This document shows, in pieces, positions 1 to 12,725 of a stretch of 64,000 bases of DNA. The notes beneath the pieces are model-generated. The model searched no databases and was not told where the DNA came from. It saw only the letters and a list, made by a program, of their open reading frames with translations. The translations under genes and the position numbers were made by a program. Source of the DNA: Misgurnus anguillicaudatus (lineage: Eukaryota > Chordata > Actinopteri > Cypriniformes > Cobitidae); NCBI RefSeq assembly GCF_027580225.2, contig NC_073342.2, forward strand, positions 14,149,501 to 14,213,500. Direction: 5' to 3'. How positions within the stretch are numbered: the stretch's first letter is position 1; every line of letters starts with the position of its first letter.

Positions 1-149
1 TTTAAAATGAACACATTTTTGCAGGTAGAAAGTTAAAAAATTGGTTTTACTACAAATAAATGGTTTATGGTTCAAAAACATTATTTTTCATATACCGTAC
101 AAGATATCCCTTCCTTCCTCAAACGCTCTGATTTGGTACAAAGCTCACC

Positions 150-650
150 AATCTGAAAAGCGTTGTGTCCCCAATTTGTCAGCTTACCAGTACATTTGTG
201 ATTGGCCTGAATACCTCTGACGTCAGCCGGAAATGTGACGCTCCTTACCATGTTTTGAAGATTGGCTCACAATGCAATGCTGACAGGAGTTTATATCATC
301 TTTATTACCTTATCAACACAAGCCGAATCTGATCTAGAAATTGCAGATGACCAAGCTGATCGATCAAGTTTACCGGTGCGGCTTGAGCAGAACGTAATAG
401 ATTTGTAAGGTAAAAATATTAACTACTCTGCACTGCACAAAACTCTTGTAGTCCAAGAAAAGAGATTTACGTTGGAGGCGTTTACTAGCGTCATCGTTTA
501 CTAGCGTCATCGTTTACTAGCGTCATCGTTTACTAGCGTCATCGTTTACTTTGGGATTTGTACCTTGTGCATATCGTAAACATGTACTAGTACACACTTA
601 CACACCAAAGGAAATGTAAAATCATAAATCGAATAATTGGTGCCCTTTAA
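150..650. repeat. Dispersed repeat, copy A, with 16-bp tandem repeats
   Basis: Shares long stretches with 7670-8060, including GAATACCTCTGACGTCAGCC, the GTCCAAGAAAAGAGATTTACG segment and the final ACACACCAAAGGAAATG. At 483-548 copy A alone carries GTTTACTAGCGTCATC four times in tandem. Copy B has a single related unit there. Confidence 0.75.
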
Positions 651-819
651 AAACATGGTTACGATAGTGCTGCACGGTATTGAAGAGAATGCGATAGCTT
701 GCTAAATAATTCAATATACAATATGATCATGTTTTGTTAAATCTATCTAAATATTAAATTAAAATATGTTTAAAAACTATTAATTATATAACCAACATAC
801 ATGCTTTGCCAGTCTCTCT

Positions 820-1500
820 GGGGCTTTTTGCACCTGATCACTTCATGCGTTTTCTCTGATCGGATAGCTATCCGATCGTAAAAAGACCAGGTGTAAATGC
901 ACTTCGAAACGTTTTTGAGACGGATTTACATCAGATCGCTCAAACCACTTCAGGAGGTGGTCTGGGACGCATTTCAGATGAAACTGGACAAGTGTAAATA
1001 CATCTGGTTGATGAAACCACATCTTTCAGCGCATAACTCCTCCCAAACGTAAGCACGTCACCCAGATGTCAAAGAGGCCAACAAACAAAGACGACACGCT
1101 CGTTGCTTTATGAAGCGACGACAGTGGGTAAAAAAGCTTCCTAGAATCAATAAAAGAGTCTAATGACAAACTCAAATGATATTAAACAAAGAAATAAAAC
1201 TTTAAGAGAGAATTTTGTGAATGCTTTTCCCGTCATGGACCTGCATGAAATCACCGCGCCCAACATACAGTACAACATACAGTAAGTGCTGCCTATTGTT
1301 GCATAAACGTCATCTTAAGTTTTTTAAGGCAGAGTAATAAATAGTGTATTTGCATTTTGGGTGGGGGTAAAAGATCGGATTCATATCTGTTTTGCGAAGA
1401 CGCATTTATGTGGCCAAATGTAAATGGAACAGTTTTAACTAATCGGATAGCTATCCGATCAGAGAAAACACATGAAGTGACCAGGTGTAAAAAGGTCCTC
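820..1500. mobile_element. MITE-like inverted-repeat element with terminal palindromes
   Basis: About 60-bp inverted ends (GGGCTTTTTGCACCTGATCACTTC... and its complement ...GAAGTGACCAGGTGTAAAAAGG). Each arm contains the palindrome GATCGGATAGCTATCCGATC (858-877, perfect 20 bp; 1442-1459, 18 bp). No transposase frame. Probably non-autonomous. Confidence 0.75.
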
Positions 1501-2836
1501 TGACACCTTCTTTGACTTAAAACTGCACATTTGTAGTATTTTAGTAATTTCAATATATCATGAAGCCTTAGTAAGCAATATTAATTATGTGATAACCAAA
1601 ACCTGACTTGAACTGAAATTTAAATTTTAAAGGTCCCGTTCTTTCTGTGCTTTTGAAGCTTTGATTGTGTTTACATTGCACAATATAACATGTGTTCATG
1701 TTTCACGTGTAAAAAACACAGTATTTTTCACACAATTTACTTATCTGTTTATTGTTTTCACCATCCTCAAAATGGGCTGATGTCTTTCTTGTTCTATGAA
1801 GTCCCTCCTTCAGAAATACGTATTGATTTCTGATTGTGTAGCTTGTTTAGTGTGTTGTGATTCAATAGCAGCTTAGCTTGCCGTTAGCTTAGCTGGCGAC
1901 TGACATATTCCTGTGGGCGGAGTTTAGTCAAAACTGTTCTAATGACGTCATTAAAGCAGGAAGTAGCGGGCTGTAGTCCAAACGTTCGCTGTAGGCTTTG
2001 AAAGGCGAATTCTGATAAAAAATATATCACCTGGCAGTGAACTTTGAGCTTTATAATTTTACAGGTATTATTTATGCTATTATAGCAACAGTACACACTA
2101 ACTAAGGTTTAAAAAATGGGATCAGAAAGAACTTGACCTTTCAATTATAGATAAAAGCTGTATTAATAGTCAACTGGTAGCAATAATTAATTGCTTCTAC
2201 AAAATGACATCATCACTTATGTCCAAGGTCCTATGATTTGCCCTACAGTACATGACTCCCTCTTATAGGTATAGCAGTAACATTAATAGTAAAGTACTGG
2301 TAAAACAGCCTATAATTGAGGAGCTAAGACTACCTCCATCAAAAAGGAAAAGGAAATTATCTGAATGCTCTCTGCACATATTATATGTTCATCAAGTACC
2401 TTCGCTTTAAATTCGCTTAAAGGAATAGTCTACTCATTTTCAATATTAAAATATGTTATTACCTTAACTAAGAATTGTTGATACATCCCTCTATCATCTG
2501 TGTGCGTGCACGTAAGCGCTGGAGCGCGCTGCGACGCTTCGATAGCATTTAGCTTAGCCCCATTCATTAAGTGTCTGATTAAATGCTCATTTTTAAGAAC
2601 TTAGAGGATTTTGCATCTAAGCTCTCCGATTGTTGTTTCACTGAATTTTTCATCCATTGTGGCAGGTCAAGGACCGTTTGTCCCTCGGCCCCTGTAGACT
2701 TCATCAACGATGTCCTGATGATGATGAAGCATTAGCCAAAAATCTCACAGAGGGATTCCAGAAAGCTCCAGCTAATCCATATGAATTTCCATCTGTTCAT
2801 AGTTTAGATCTTCCTGATTCTGTGCTTTTCTGCAGG

Positions 2837-2884
2837 TGAGAAAACCAAAGGGACTCCGAGCAAATGGCTTGGATTAAGTCGAGG
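2837..2884 (+). CDS. Candidate exon of an unidentified gene
   Basis: 48 nt between a good acceptor (pyrimidine-rich, CTTTTCTGCAG) and the donor CGAG|GTAATG. Only the phase-1 frame is open and reads EKTKGTPSKWLGLSR. It is in phase with the candidate exon at 3823. I do not recognise the protein. Short length means chance cannot be excluded. Confidence 0.22.
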
Positions 2885-3499
2885 TAATGACGCTCACACG
2901 CTGCCTTTTGTGCGCACGTCTTCTGAGTTTTTTCCGAGGCAGACCGAGTTCATTTATCATTGCGTCAGGAATGGGAATAAAATGAGAGACAGAAATGCGA
3001 TATTTTCTTTTAGATACTCATTTCACCATCTGATTGGTTTCAGCCAATCAGCTCGAGTCGATGTGTCCCGGTAATGAGGTGCGCTGAACGAATGAAGTCT
3101 GGTGGCGTGGAGACGCTTATGCTGTGAATGAGAACTGATGGCCCGTCCGCCCCTCCCTCCTTTTTTCCCTTCATCCCCTCAGCTCATTCTTTCCAGCTAA
3201 TACAGCATGCGCATGTGTGGCGCATTTTTTTGTGTTCAGCTGCTTAATATTCTCCTTTCATAAAGAGCTGAATGGATATCTGACATGGACAAGACAGTTT
3301 TACATGAATACCCCCTTAGCACTAGATGAATGTTACAGTTAGGGGTTAAACTGACATTTTGGAGGTCGAGGGAGGTCTCAACCCACCCTTATCCCCCAAT
3401 AAGTAATTGAACAAATAATAAAATACATATAAAGATACAAATAAAATACAAAATAAAAACAAGCCAAATTGCTACTGCAAACAGAAAAGAGCTGCAGAG

Positions 3500-3690
3500 C
3501 AAAATGGTGCATGCATCTGAGTGCCCAACCATTGGGTTTAAATTAAGTTGGGTTATGCAACCCAAAATGCTGCATCAAATTTAGACATTTTATAGGTGAA
3601 GTTAGCCCAACGCTTGGGTTTGTTCATATTTTACCCAAATTTGGGTTAAAACAAGCATTTTTGTTACACTGTAGGGCATCTTAATGCTTA
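3500..3690. repeat. Remnant of a GGGTTAAA-type repeat
   Basis: Contains ACCCAAATTTGGGTTAAAAC and CAACCCAAAATG blocks also found at 57290-57480, 58225-58325 and 63535-63680, ending in a TACACTGTA motif. Fragmentary. Confidence 0.5.
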
Positions 3691-3822
3691 ATATAATAAA
3701 CTTTTAGGGTTTTTGAGTCTTCTTGCGAAATTAAATGTTTGATTTAAAAAACCTTGGAGTGTAGAAATAATGGAAAGGGTTAAAAAGTTATTTTACAATA
3801 TATATTATATATATTTTGCAGG

Positions 3823-3846
3823 ATCTTCTGGACAGTTTTACAATGG
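3823..3846 (+). CDS. Candidate 24-nt microexon
   Basis: Acceptor ATATTTTGCAG and a perfect donor ATG|GTGAGT enclose 24 nt. In phase 1 it reads SSGQFYN, continuing the frame of 2837-2884. Both splice signals are near consensus, but a 24-nt segment gives little coding evidence. Confidence 0.22.
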
Positions 3847-4299
3847 TGAGTTAAAAACTGTGCTTACTTTTTAGAGCAAAGTTTATGTCTGAGTTTATTC
3901 CCCAAGCAAGAGCTTATTGATTATGCGGGTCAGCAGTAATTGATAATAGATCAGACAGAAAATGAATTCTGTGCGGTCCAAACAGGGCTGCAGAAATGCA
4001 TTATGGGGGATTTAAAGGATTGACACCGGTCTTGACCGGGGCATGGAAGTTTTCCTGCAGTGTGATCTGTGGATGTGTTATGTTCTGTTTTTTTGGTAAA
4101 GACGGTGTGCAGCCTATAAAAGTGTTCAGAAAACAAATCCAAGTCAAGTGGAAAAGAACGGGTGGTTTGAATCCGACAACTAGTCATGGTCTGCCATCGC
4201 TTTTGCTTCAGTTAGCCGTCACACCATCTCACGTTCTTTCATTTGTGGTAGAAACCAGAAGGATCTTACTGTATGCTTGAAGATTGCCTGTTCTCCAAA

Positions 4300-5310
4300 A
4301 TGTCCATGTGTGAGGCTGGAAGAAGTCGCTGTGGGACTTCACACAGATGGTGCGTGTTGACCACGGGGACCGGATAGAAGAGCCAGATTAGGAATGGCTG
4401 CTGGGGTGTTAGTGGGGCTTTCCATCCATCTCTCTTCCCCTCTTATCCGTCCTGTTTGTAGGTTGCTGTGTGTAAAGGTCCATTTACTGCTATTTTACAG
4501 CTCATTTGGGTCCAGGCGGGTAGCTTGCCAGAACCTTCTCCCAGCTCTCCATGACCCACTTTCAGCTCAAGCTGGCCTACGAAATCAAACCAGCAAATGT
4601 AGAGACGCATCTTATCACTTTTCTTTTTGATCGTGACATGCTTACGCCAAAATGTGTGATGTTTTGTGGTTTATCCAATGACATGCAACGCAAAAATACA
4701 TTTGTCAGTATGTGTGTTCACTGGAACCATTTGAATTCTCTTCTCTGCGTACAAGAAGACAAAACATAAAATGTTTACCAATGTTTTTTTGTTCTTGTTT
4801 AACCTGGTAAGGAACACTGTGTCGTGCACCCACGGCACACAACCCCCCCCACCCATTGGAAGTGAGGCTGCATAAACTTCATTGTAATGTTGAAGCATTA
4901 AATCTTCAAAATATACGGTCATGCAGCACATCGTTTGAAAGCTTAGACTCTCAGGATTCCATGAGACACAAAGCATAAGATGATTTATAGTCATAAAACT
5001 GTAATCCAGTTGTTAGTTACCTGAACCGGGCGGCAAGGTCTAAGTTTGTTTACTTACCTTCAAAATCTTCCCTTTATCCGCTTCGGTGAAATTGTCCAAA
5101 ACAAATTGATAAATCCCCAAGAGTCCAAGGAAAAGGAATATGCAAGCCTTTTAATCCAAAACAATATGTTCACCTCACAATCTTGACGTTTCTGACCGAA
5201 TTACGATATAAAAACTGTAAACAATTAGTTCACTACTGGAAATTCATTCAACTCTCACTTCTCATTCAATACTTATAATGATATATTTGGGTGTGACGTT
5301 TGTGGAGCAA
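4300..5310. other. Gene-free stretch, nothing recognised
   Basis: No convincing exon pair, repeat or RNA was found. Frames at 3996-4280 and 4671-4994 lack coding features. Confidence 0.4.
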
Positions 5311-5316
5311 AGTCTA

Positions 5317-5757
5317 ATGCTGCGTCTACATCAGCCGCGGCAGAGGCGTCAAGCGCGAGTGATTTCAATGTTAAGTCAATGTAAAGATGCGTTGACAATC
5401 GTCTGAAGGTCTTGCGGCGCGAATGAGGTGTTTAGCGCATCTAGTTTGCACGAATGGCCTGAATTCAGCATTGCAGCAGGAAACGTGCAAGTTAAAAAAT
5501 TTGAAATTTGCCGGAAAAATACGGCACGTTAACCAATCAGGAGCTTGCTCTAGTAGTGACGTGATTACAGGAAGCGAGTGAAGTCACAGAAGCCCCTTCC
5601 ATGACGCAAATTTCCGCGTGAATGTCTTGATGACTAGAAGTTCACGTGTGGCTTTTACGCGCGAATGAAGCAAGTAAACTCAAAATATTAAAGCGGCAAA
5701 CTAGACGCGGTAGACGCAAATTTGACACCTCAAACGCGGCTAATGTGAACCCACGGT
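5317..5757. mobile_element. Inverted-repeat element (CGTCTACATCAGCCGCG ends)
   Basis: Left end GCTGCGTCTACATCAGCCGCGG and right end (reverse complement CCGTGGGTTCACATTAGCCGCG) match imperfectly. Rich in CGCGAATGA-type words. No frame. Likely a non-autonomous DNA transposon. Confidence 0.5.
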
Positions 5758-5807
5758 AACGAATCAAATACGCCCTCTTGTGGAATTTCAGCCATTTCAT
5801 AAGAGGT

Positions 5808-6180
5808 TAAAGGTCCAGTGTATAGATTTTTAACTGCATCTAGAGATTAAATTGTGAATTGCAACCAACGCCTCACTCCACAGCTCACCTCTTCCTTTCG
5901 AAATGCATAGTGAAGGTAGTGGAAGCCACCACAGGACAAACATGTCATCGTCTAAGACATTGTATTGACAAAACACGCTCTATAGAGCTCTGTAGAAACA
6001 TGACAGCGACTTCTATGGAGGACCTGCAATGTATGTAGATAAAAACGGTTCATTCTAAGGTAATAAATACATAACCGTTCATTTTGTGAGGTCTTTATAC
6101 ACCACTAATATTATAGTTATGTTTATTATAATGCATTTCTGTCAAGAGATCCTTCTAAAAGTTACACAATGCACCTTTAA
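5808..6180. mobile_element. MITE, AAAGGTGCAGTGTGTAA family
   Basis: Starts TTAAAGGTCCAGTGTATA and ends ACACAATGCACCTTTAA. A related copy at 51031-51435 has clearer inverted ends. Confidence 0.7.
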
Positions 6181-6239
6181 AAAACCTGTGAAGGACTTTT
6201 TTCCAACGATATTTTATTTGTTTATACCTGTAACTAGCA

Positions 6240-7380
6240 GATTGTAGTGCACTGTAAGTCACTTTGGATAAAAGCGTCTGCCAAATGCATGAATGAAGTA
6301 TACTGTGTTTATTTTCCCAATTTGTTTTATAGATTTACATGTGCATTTTTTAATTCAGCAGATGCTTTTATCCGAAGCGATTTACAAAAAAAAGAGATTT
6401 CAACATCTTGCCTTTAGAGTCAACAATAAGAGTACACAAGGACACTTTATAGATCTGTGTAACGGTGTGTCTACTTCCCAGTGTCTTTCATCAAAGCCGA
6501 GCCAATATTACCATTATCTCTCCCTCTAGCTTTCCTACATCCCAGGCTTCTTCCTTCAGTCTTGGCAAACTCCTCACAGGCTGATTTAAGGGGGAGCATT
6601 ACGGCGCAAGAGATGAAATTATTTCATTCCTCTCCTCTCCGGCTCTCTTGATGGGGTCCCCCGCTGCCTCCGAGCACGCGGGGAGGTACGTGTCCCGCGT
6701 AAAAAGCAGCTCGCATCTAACATGCGTTTGACCCTTCGTACTTTCGGGGGGAAAGCGGGCTGCTTTCAGCATCAAATGATTAGTGATTTCAGGCCCCAGA
6801 GGTGCAGAACTGAGCTCGACGTGCTCAATTTCCCACCGTCTCCGAACGGTTAATGTTAGCCTGAGCGGCAACGCGCACAAAGAACAGGGCAAGCCCATCT
6901 TTTCAACGCAGGCATTTCAGCAGGCTACTTTGATGCTGGGACTGAATTTCATTATTTGAGAAAAAAGCCCTGAGAGCTTTAGGGGAGTTAATAATTGATG
7001 GTTTCATTTTCTCTATCGACTTGTTTCAGATGAAATCAAACGACAGTGGGTACATTATGTTTCTTAATTGAATAGAAAAGACGCATGTGTGTTCGCATGC
7101 ATGCAGAAAATGTTCTCGTGGAAAAACCACACTTTGATTAATTACAGTATAACTTGTCGGTTTTTCCCTCGTTCTAATGGTGACTGATTGAAAGAACAAA
7201 AAATTGCATCATTTAAGTCTTGAAAGAGGTCTGATCAATGAATATTGTGTGTTTGTGCATGGCTACTGAAATATGTGAAGATTTTGAATCAAACATGCAG
7301 TACAAAACTGCAAGATTTTACATATACTATAATGCTCGTTGATTCTGCTGATGAAAATTCTGTCATGACTTACTCACTTT
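6240..7380. other. Gene-free stretch with a SINE tail
   Basis: At 6255-6290 is CACTTTGGATAAAAGCGTCTGCCAAATGCA, a common fish SINE 3' segment, also at 22328-22360. The rest (6600-6900 is relatively GC-rich) shows nothing recognisable. Confidence 0.45.
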
Positions 7381-7394
7381 CATGTTAGTACAAA

Positions 7395-7660
7395 CTATAC
7401 AATAACAGCCTCATGCAAAGCATTCTGGGAACCAGAAATCATCATCAACCTTTTTCATTTTTTTGCTTCAGATTTTTCCGAAAATGTTTTGCTTGATGCT
7501 TTTTTTAGTTTTATTCTGTAAAGACAAAGACTTGTAAATGTTTAATGTTCATTTAACTTTGAACAAAATGTTGCCAGTAAATAACATAAATTTAAATCTA
7601 CGGTAAGTTACCAGCAACCCAGCTGCAAATTTCTACTGAATTTTTTTACAGGGTTCCTGA
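7395..7660. mobile_element. Half of a palindromic MITE (TTACTGGCAAC family)
   Basis: Contains ACAGCCTCATGCAAAGCATTCTGG and ends CTACGGTAAGTTACCAGCAACCCAGCTGC. Related copies are at 53764-54168, 54434-54740 and 57075-57280. The left arm is missing. Confidence 0.65.
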
Positions 7661-7669
7661 AACGCACGG

Positions 7670-8060
7670 ATTTGAAAAGCTCTGTGTCCCTGATTGGCTT
7701 TAAGATTGGCCTGAATACCTCTGACGTCAGCCGGAAATGTGACAGTCCTTAGCATGTTTAAAAGATTCACTCACAATGCAATGCTAACATGAGTTAACTT
7801 ACAGGCTGTGAGTCCTATCGGGAGGAATTATGATAATGTCGGTCTTACGACATCACCAATCCCAGGAAGTAAACTGTTGCCTACAATCTGTGTGTTTGTT
7901 GTAGTCCAAGAAAAGAGATTTACGTTGGGGACGAAAACTCGCATCATCGTTTACTTTGGGGTTTGTACCTTTTGCATATCGTTAACATGTACTGATACAC
8001 ACTTACACACCAAAGGAAATGTAAAATCGGGAATCAGACAAAATCAAAATATTTGATTTC
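7670..8060. repeat. Dispersed repeat, copy B
   Basis: Same order of blocks as copy A (150-650). The block TGATTGGCC...TGACGTCAGCCGGAAATGTGAC is nearly unchanged. Family not named with certainty. The last bases resemble the GGTGCCCTTT end of the element at 61521-62808. Confidence 0.7.
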
Positions 8061-9388
8061 ATAGGGACCTTCTTGTGGGAACTTTATGCTCTACATTTTA
8101 ATATTTATTATATTAGCCTATTATTGCATTTTTGTTTGATGTGTAATTTAATTTGTCCAAAAACAACATTTGAAGGACCACCGTGCCTCTATGGGACCCT
8201 GGACCCCCTGTTGAAAACCCATCTATGAAAATATAAACTAACCTCTTTCTTAAAGAGAATACATTTCTTTCTGTATTTCTAAATTTATTTCTGCATATTT
8301 CCATAAAAAACTAAAACCTGTCTAAGTGGGTCGTGGAATGAAAAGTTTGGGAACCCCTGCTATAGGTTATTCTTTTCAATGCACTACAATGTAACAGATC
8401 TTTTAACCAATGAACAATTGATTGACCTTCTATGTTTTGTGACTAAACATTGTGCATAGACTAAGCAGATATCAATCATTTAAAGTGCTAACCTGATAAT
8501 GATAAACCTACAGTATAGGGGGAACACATTTCCCTGGTTCCCATTATGAAAGAGCAATCGAAACACTGCAGTATTTCTTCATTTGTGAGAAAATACGAGG
8601 CTGAGTGAATTACAACAGACTTTTCCTCTTTAACAATTCTTGTCTCCTATCGGAAATCTAGAGAATATTTCCTTCGGTTGATCTATTACATAATATACGA
8701 AGGAAAAGAGCAGAGGCACATTCAAATTTTATTTCCAGAAGCGATGTGTAGTACCACAGGTTCACGTCTTTCGATATATATCATCCTCTCTTTCCTCATT
8801 AAATCCTGCTAGTAAATGTTTGAGCAGTGTGAGGGGCGTCTCTACAGGACTATCGTAGATACTGTAGCTTGTTCTCTTGAAGTAGATACTGTCCTGCTCA
8901 AATCACAGAAGACCACGTGTGAACCTACTGCAGTCCTTCTTTTACAATATAAATGTTGCTCTCTTTTTAACTTTGCTGTCTTGCTGTCTTTCCTTCTCAC
9001 AGACTCCATTATTATTCGGCGGATGTGCTTCATTAAGGATGCGTCTGTGCGCCCGAGACTCAAAGGGAACGCAATAACAGCTGAATTATGAAGACCACCA
9101 ATGAAGGGAGGTGCTTGTCTTTGATCTGATTTTTCTTTCACGTGTAACCCGCTCTTAATAGTGCATTGATAAAACAATGACTCTATATACAGTATGCAAT
9201 ACTCTTTTCTAATTTGTGTGTTTGGTCCGTCTCTAAACTATCACTGTACCACTATCACTATTTCACACATGGCTTTAGGCAATAGAGAATGGAAAGTATG
9301 TCCTTATATACTAGGGGTGTATTTTTAATGGCCAGAGAGGGAAAGGCGCCCTATTTTGAAAATGGCCGACTTTTGCCACGTATTAATA
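8060..9388. other. Gene-free stretch, one transposon end
   Basis: At 8338-8359 AAAGTTTGGGAACCCCTG is one end of a hAT-like repeat (CAGGGGTTCCCAAACTTT read inversely). No partner end is evident. Otherwise nothing recognised. Confidence 0.4.
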
Positions 9389-11447
9389 CAGGTCCGTAGC
9401 CAGCCTATTGAAAGGGGGGGTTCTTTTTTTCAAAAAGTGGACCTTTTTTGCAGTTTTCCTCCTCCTTTTGTATTTAATTATGAGCAGGGCCATATGCAGG
9501 ATTTTATAAATACGGAGGTCCATATATGTATTTTTCTAGGGCATGCACCCCAGGAAAAAAATATTTCTCTGCTCTACATATATGAATTTCAAAAAACATC
9601 AGAAAACCAAAGAATCAAATAACTATATATTTCGAACCATGTCAGTATGCAGAAGATTTGTGTTGGTCATTATAGGAATGCATTGTAATAATTATTTTAC
9701 CATCCTGGGCACAATGGGCTGTCAGTAAAGTAAACATAGGCTTACTGAATAGGATCATTTTTGTGAATTAACTAAAGGCCATCAATAATTAGTTTATTAA
9801 ATTAATTCAAAATATGCACACACTTATTATACACTTAATATGCTTAAATACAACATCAATAATGCAGGGAACTTGAATTTTATAAATGGGTTGGCAGAGG
9901 CAACTTTAGGGGGTCCATATCCCATGAAAGAAAACTGTAATTATTAAAAAAAGCATAAATGAATCTACGATTTCTGTACATTACCCCACATTATATAAAT
10001 ATTCTTCTTGCCCTGCATGCATTATAACTGTGTAAGATGTAAACATAATGCAAGCCTTCATTTTAAACTTCTCACATCTGATTTAATGTCTGTTAATGAA
10101 GCAAAAGGCTTCTTGTTAACTGCAGTAACTTTAGTAAAAGTTGTTCAGAAAATCAAAATTCCACGATAAACCTTAAACTTACTTTTAATAGCAGAGCTCA
10201 ACACTACCCTGCTGAAAAAACCAGCATACCAGCAAGACCAGCATATGTTGTGTTTTGGTGCTGGTTTGCTAGTGAACACCAGCTAAACCAGCATCAAACC
10301 AGCATCAGCACCAGCATTAGCACCAGCTAAACCAGCACCAAACCAGCATTAGCATCAGCTAAACCAACATTAGCACCAGCATCCCATGCTGGTCATACCA
10401 GCATATGTTGTGTTTTGGTGCTGGTATGCTGTGACCACCAGCTAAACCAGCATAGACCAGCATAATTCCCATGCTGGTCCATGCTGGTTTGATGCTGTTT
10501 TTTTAGCAGGGTATAGGAGTGACTTTCTCTTCTTTTGTTGTTTAATTATCTTTAATGACTTCAAGAGGTACTGTTTATTGGGCTTTAAGACCGAATGCAA
10601 TAAAATGTTTAAGCCAAAAGATGAATATGGGCTCATTTAAACTCCGTGCACGCGCATTACCGGTGGATGAAGCGTTGTACCGCGCACGTGATGCGTCGCG
10701 TTTTCAAGTTCAAGCTTCGCAGCAGTTCAGTACAACACAGTGAATCTAATCATACAGTAAAAAAGATATCTTAAAGAATTAAAGAGTGGCGTTGAATTTT
10801 GTTAATAAACACGCTGAATAATGGAAAGCGAATTACGGGAGGGAGTTAAAGCAGCGCATTAAATTTGGACACCCATATGTGCTCAGCTGCAGTAATGTTT
10901 CTTGTCTTGTCACCTTGACAATCACTGCGTTTCATATTTCACATCATTAAACTGTATAGTAGTCAGCGTTTGATTACTTACATCTTTCTTGCACTTCCAC
11001 TAACTGCGCATCTGACCCCTGTGTGTGTTGCACCTCTGTCTGCCTGGTCTGATTTTATTGGTCATCTCGGAATAATCTTGACTTTATCTTACTTAATGGG
11101 GTAGCTCAGACCTGTTTGCTTGTGACACCACACTACCGCGAGATCCACGTATTTAAAAGCATACTGAGTCATTTACTATTGAATCGGTCTCGCGGTGCTA
11201 AGACGTCACATGCCGATCGGTCTGCGCAGCGCAGCCAGAAGTCAAACGAGCGCTGAGCGTTGAGTCAAATAAAACGAGCATCAGAAAATGACAGAAATCA
11301 TGCGTCCAGCTTCAAAAATGTATCATATTAATTTGAAACAGGAACCCAGAATATTTATCAAGCGAAAAAACGACTTCAATTCTGGACCTTTTGGCAGTGA
11401 GGGGGGGTTCGTTCGAACCACCCGAACCCCCCCTGCCTACGGGCTTG
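9389..11447. mobile_element. hAT-like element, about 2.06 kb, non-autonomous
   Basis: Imperfect terminal inverted repeats: CAGGTCCGTAGCCAGC at the left and, reading inward from the right, CAAGCCCGTAGGCAGG, each followed by a G-rich run and TTC. No transposase is visible. A MITE (10207-10511) is nested inside. Flanking 8-mers (TATTAATA and TAATAATG) are only partly alike. Confidence 0.55.
10207..10511. mobile_element. ACCAGCAT-rich MITE with TA target duplication
   Basis: Ends CCCTGCTGAAAAAACCAGCAT and its complement ...TTTTTAGCAGGG are flanked by TA on both sides (10205-10206, 10512-10513). The interior is a dense array of ACCAGC(A/T)T(A/C)A words and their complements, giving large hairpins. 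Confidence 0.8.
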
Positions 11448-11964
11448 TAATAATGTAGTGAGAGTGTGTGATGGGTTGGTTGTAGTAACCTCTAGTTTCT
11501 GTTTCTACTGCCGGTATGCCTGGTTTGCACGATTGTGTTCTGGCATTTCTAACACCAGGCCCAGAAGATGGGAAGAAAATGACACCTCACGCTAAGCAGT
11601 AATTACTCTAATTTTTGCGTTTCGGCTGTTAGGGAAATTGCCCTTCCACAGCTGCAGTAACACATGTGATATGTTGTGTATACATGCGTGTGTGCATGCA
11701 TGCGTGTGTGTTTGGATAGTATTTGCTATATGTTTGAGGAAAAATGTTTGAAAATGAAATAGGGATAGACTAAATTAGTGCGTCTACCGTCCGTCAGCAT
11801 GTGAAATTTATATATGAGACAGGGTATGAAATTATATATTGGTGTATAATTTTGCTATGATGACATGTATTGGAATATGATTTTCAATTTAAACCGCATG
11901 AATAAATTGTATTTTTATTACACATTGCACTATTTAGGCATTTAGGGGAAATAATGTACCTGTT

Positions 11965-12215
11965 AAGAGTTCAGTTTCAGCAACTAGTCAGACCAATAAA
12001 CAAACAGAAACCGGAAGTAAGAACTTGAAGCACTATCGGCCGTCGTGACCGACCGCGTCATTATGTCAACTAAGAATGTGAAGCGCTATCGGCTGTCGCG
12101 ACCGACTGCGTCATTACGTCAGCTAAGAATGTGAAGCCATATCAGCTGTCACGACTGACTGCGTCATTACGTCAGCTAAGAATGTGAAGCTCTATCGGCT
12201 GTTGCGGCTGAAAGA
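11965..12215 (-). repeat. 53-bp minisatellite, 3.4 copies, reverse orientation, with leader
   Basis: After a leader (CAACTAGTCAGACCAATAAA ... CCGGAAGTAAG) the unit GAAGC(G)CTATCGGC...TAAGAATGT repeats with a period of exactly 53 bp. It is the reverse complement of the array at 16420-17317. The same leader recurs at 44865-44920. Confidence 0.85.
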
Positions 12216-12725
12216 CGAGCTTTGAAGCTTTTACTCTGGGCATTCACTCTACTTTTACTGTTGTCTTCTTGACCCTGTAGACTAACTTTAAATAAAACTT
12301 TGTTGATTTGTGGTAAAATGACACCACATCTGAAGGACAGTTTGGTTAAAAGAAGAAACTGTTTTGGAATCCATTTAGCTGATCTCCAGGTCTGGTGGTA
12401 GCACTTTTAGCATAGCTTAGCACAATCCATTGAATCTGATTAGACCATTAGCATCGTGCTAAAAAATAACCAAAGAGTTTCAATATTTTTCCTATTTAAA
12501 ACTTGACTCTTCTGTAGTTTCATCGTTTACTAAGACCGACGGAAAATTTAAAGTTGCGATTTTCTAGGCCGATATGGCTAGGACTATACTCTCATTTTGG
12601 GGTAATAATCAAGGACTTTGCTGTCGTACCATGGCTGCAGCAGGCGTAATGATATTATGCAGCCCCTGAAAATAGTCCCCTTGGTAACTTTCAATAGCAG
12701 AGGACTATTTTCGGGCACTGCGTAA

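Larger units (their letters stand above)
1..2636. other. Gene-free stretch: dispersed repeats
   Basis: Holds repeat copy A (about 150-650), an inverted-repeat element (820-1500) and, from about 2420, a segment resembling the cyprinid repeats that begin AAAGGAATAGTCTACTC. Nothing else is recognised. Short frames here look random. Confidence 0.6.

Noticed and set aside
2657..2839. 60-codon frame upstream of the first candidate exon
   Set aside because: It overlaps the pyrimidine tract and acceptor of the candidate exon at 2837, and its sequence resembles no family.
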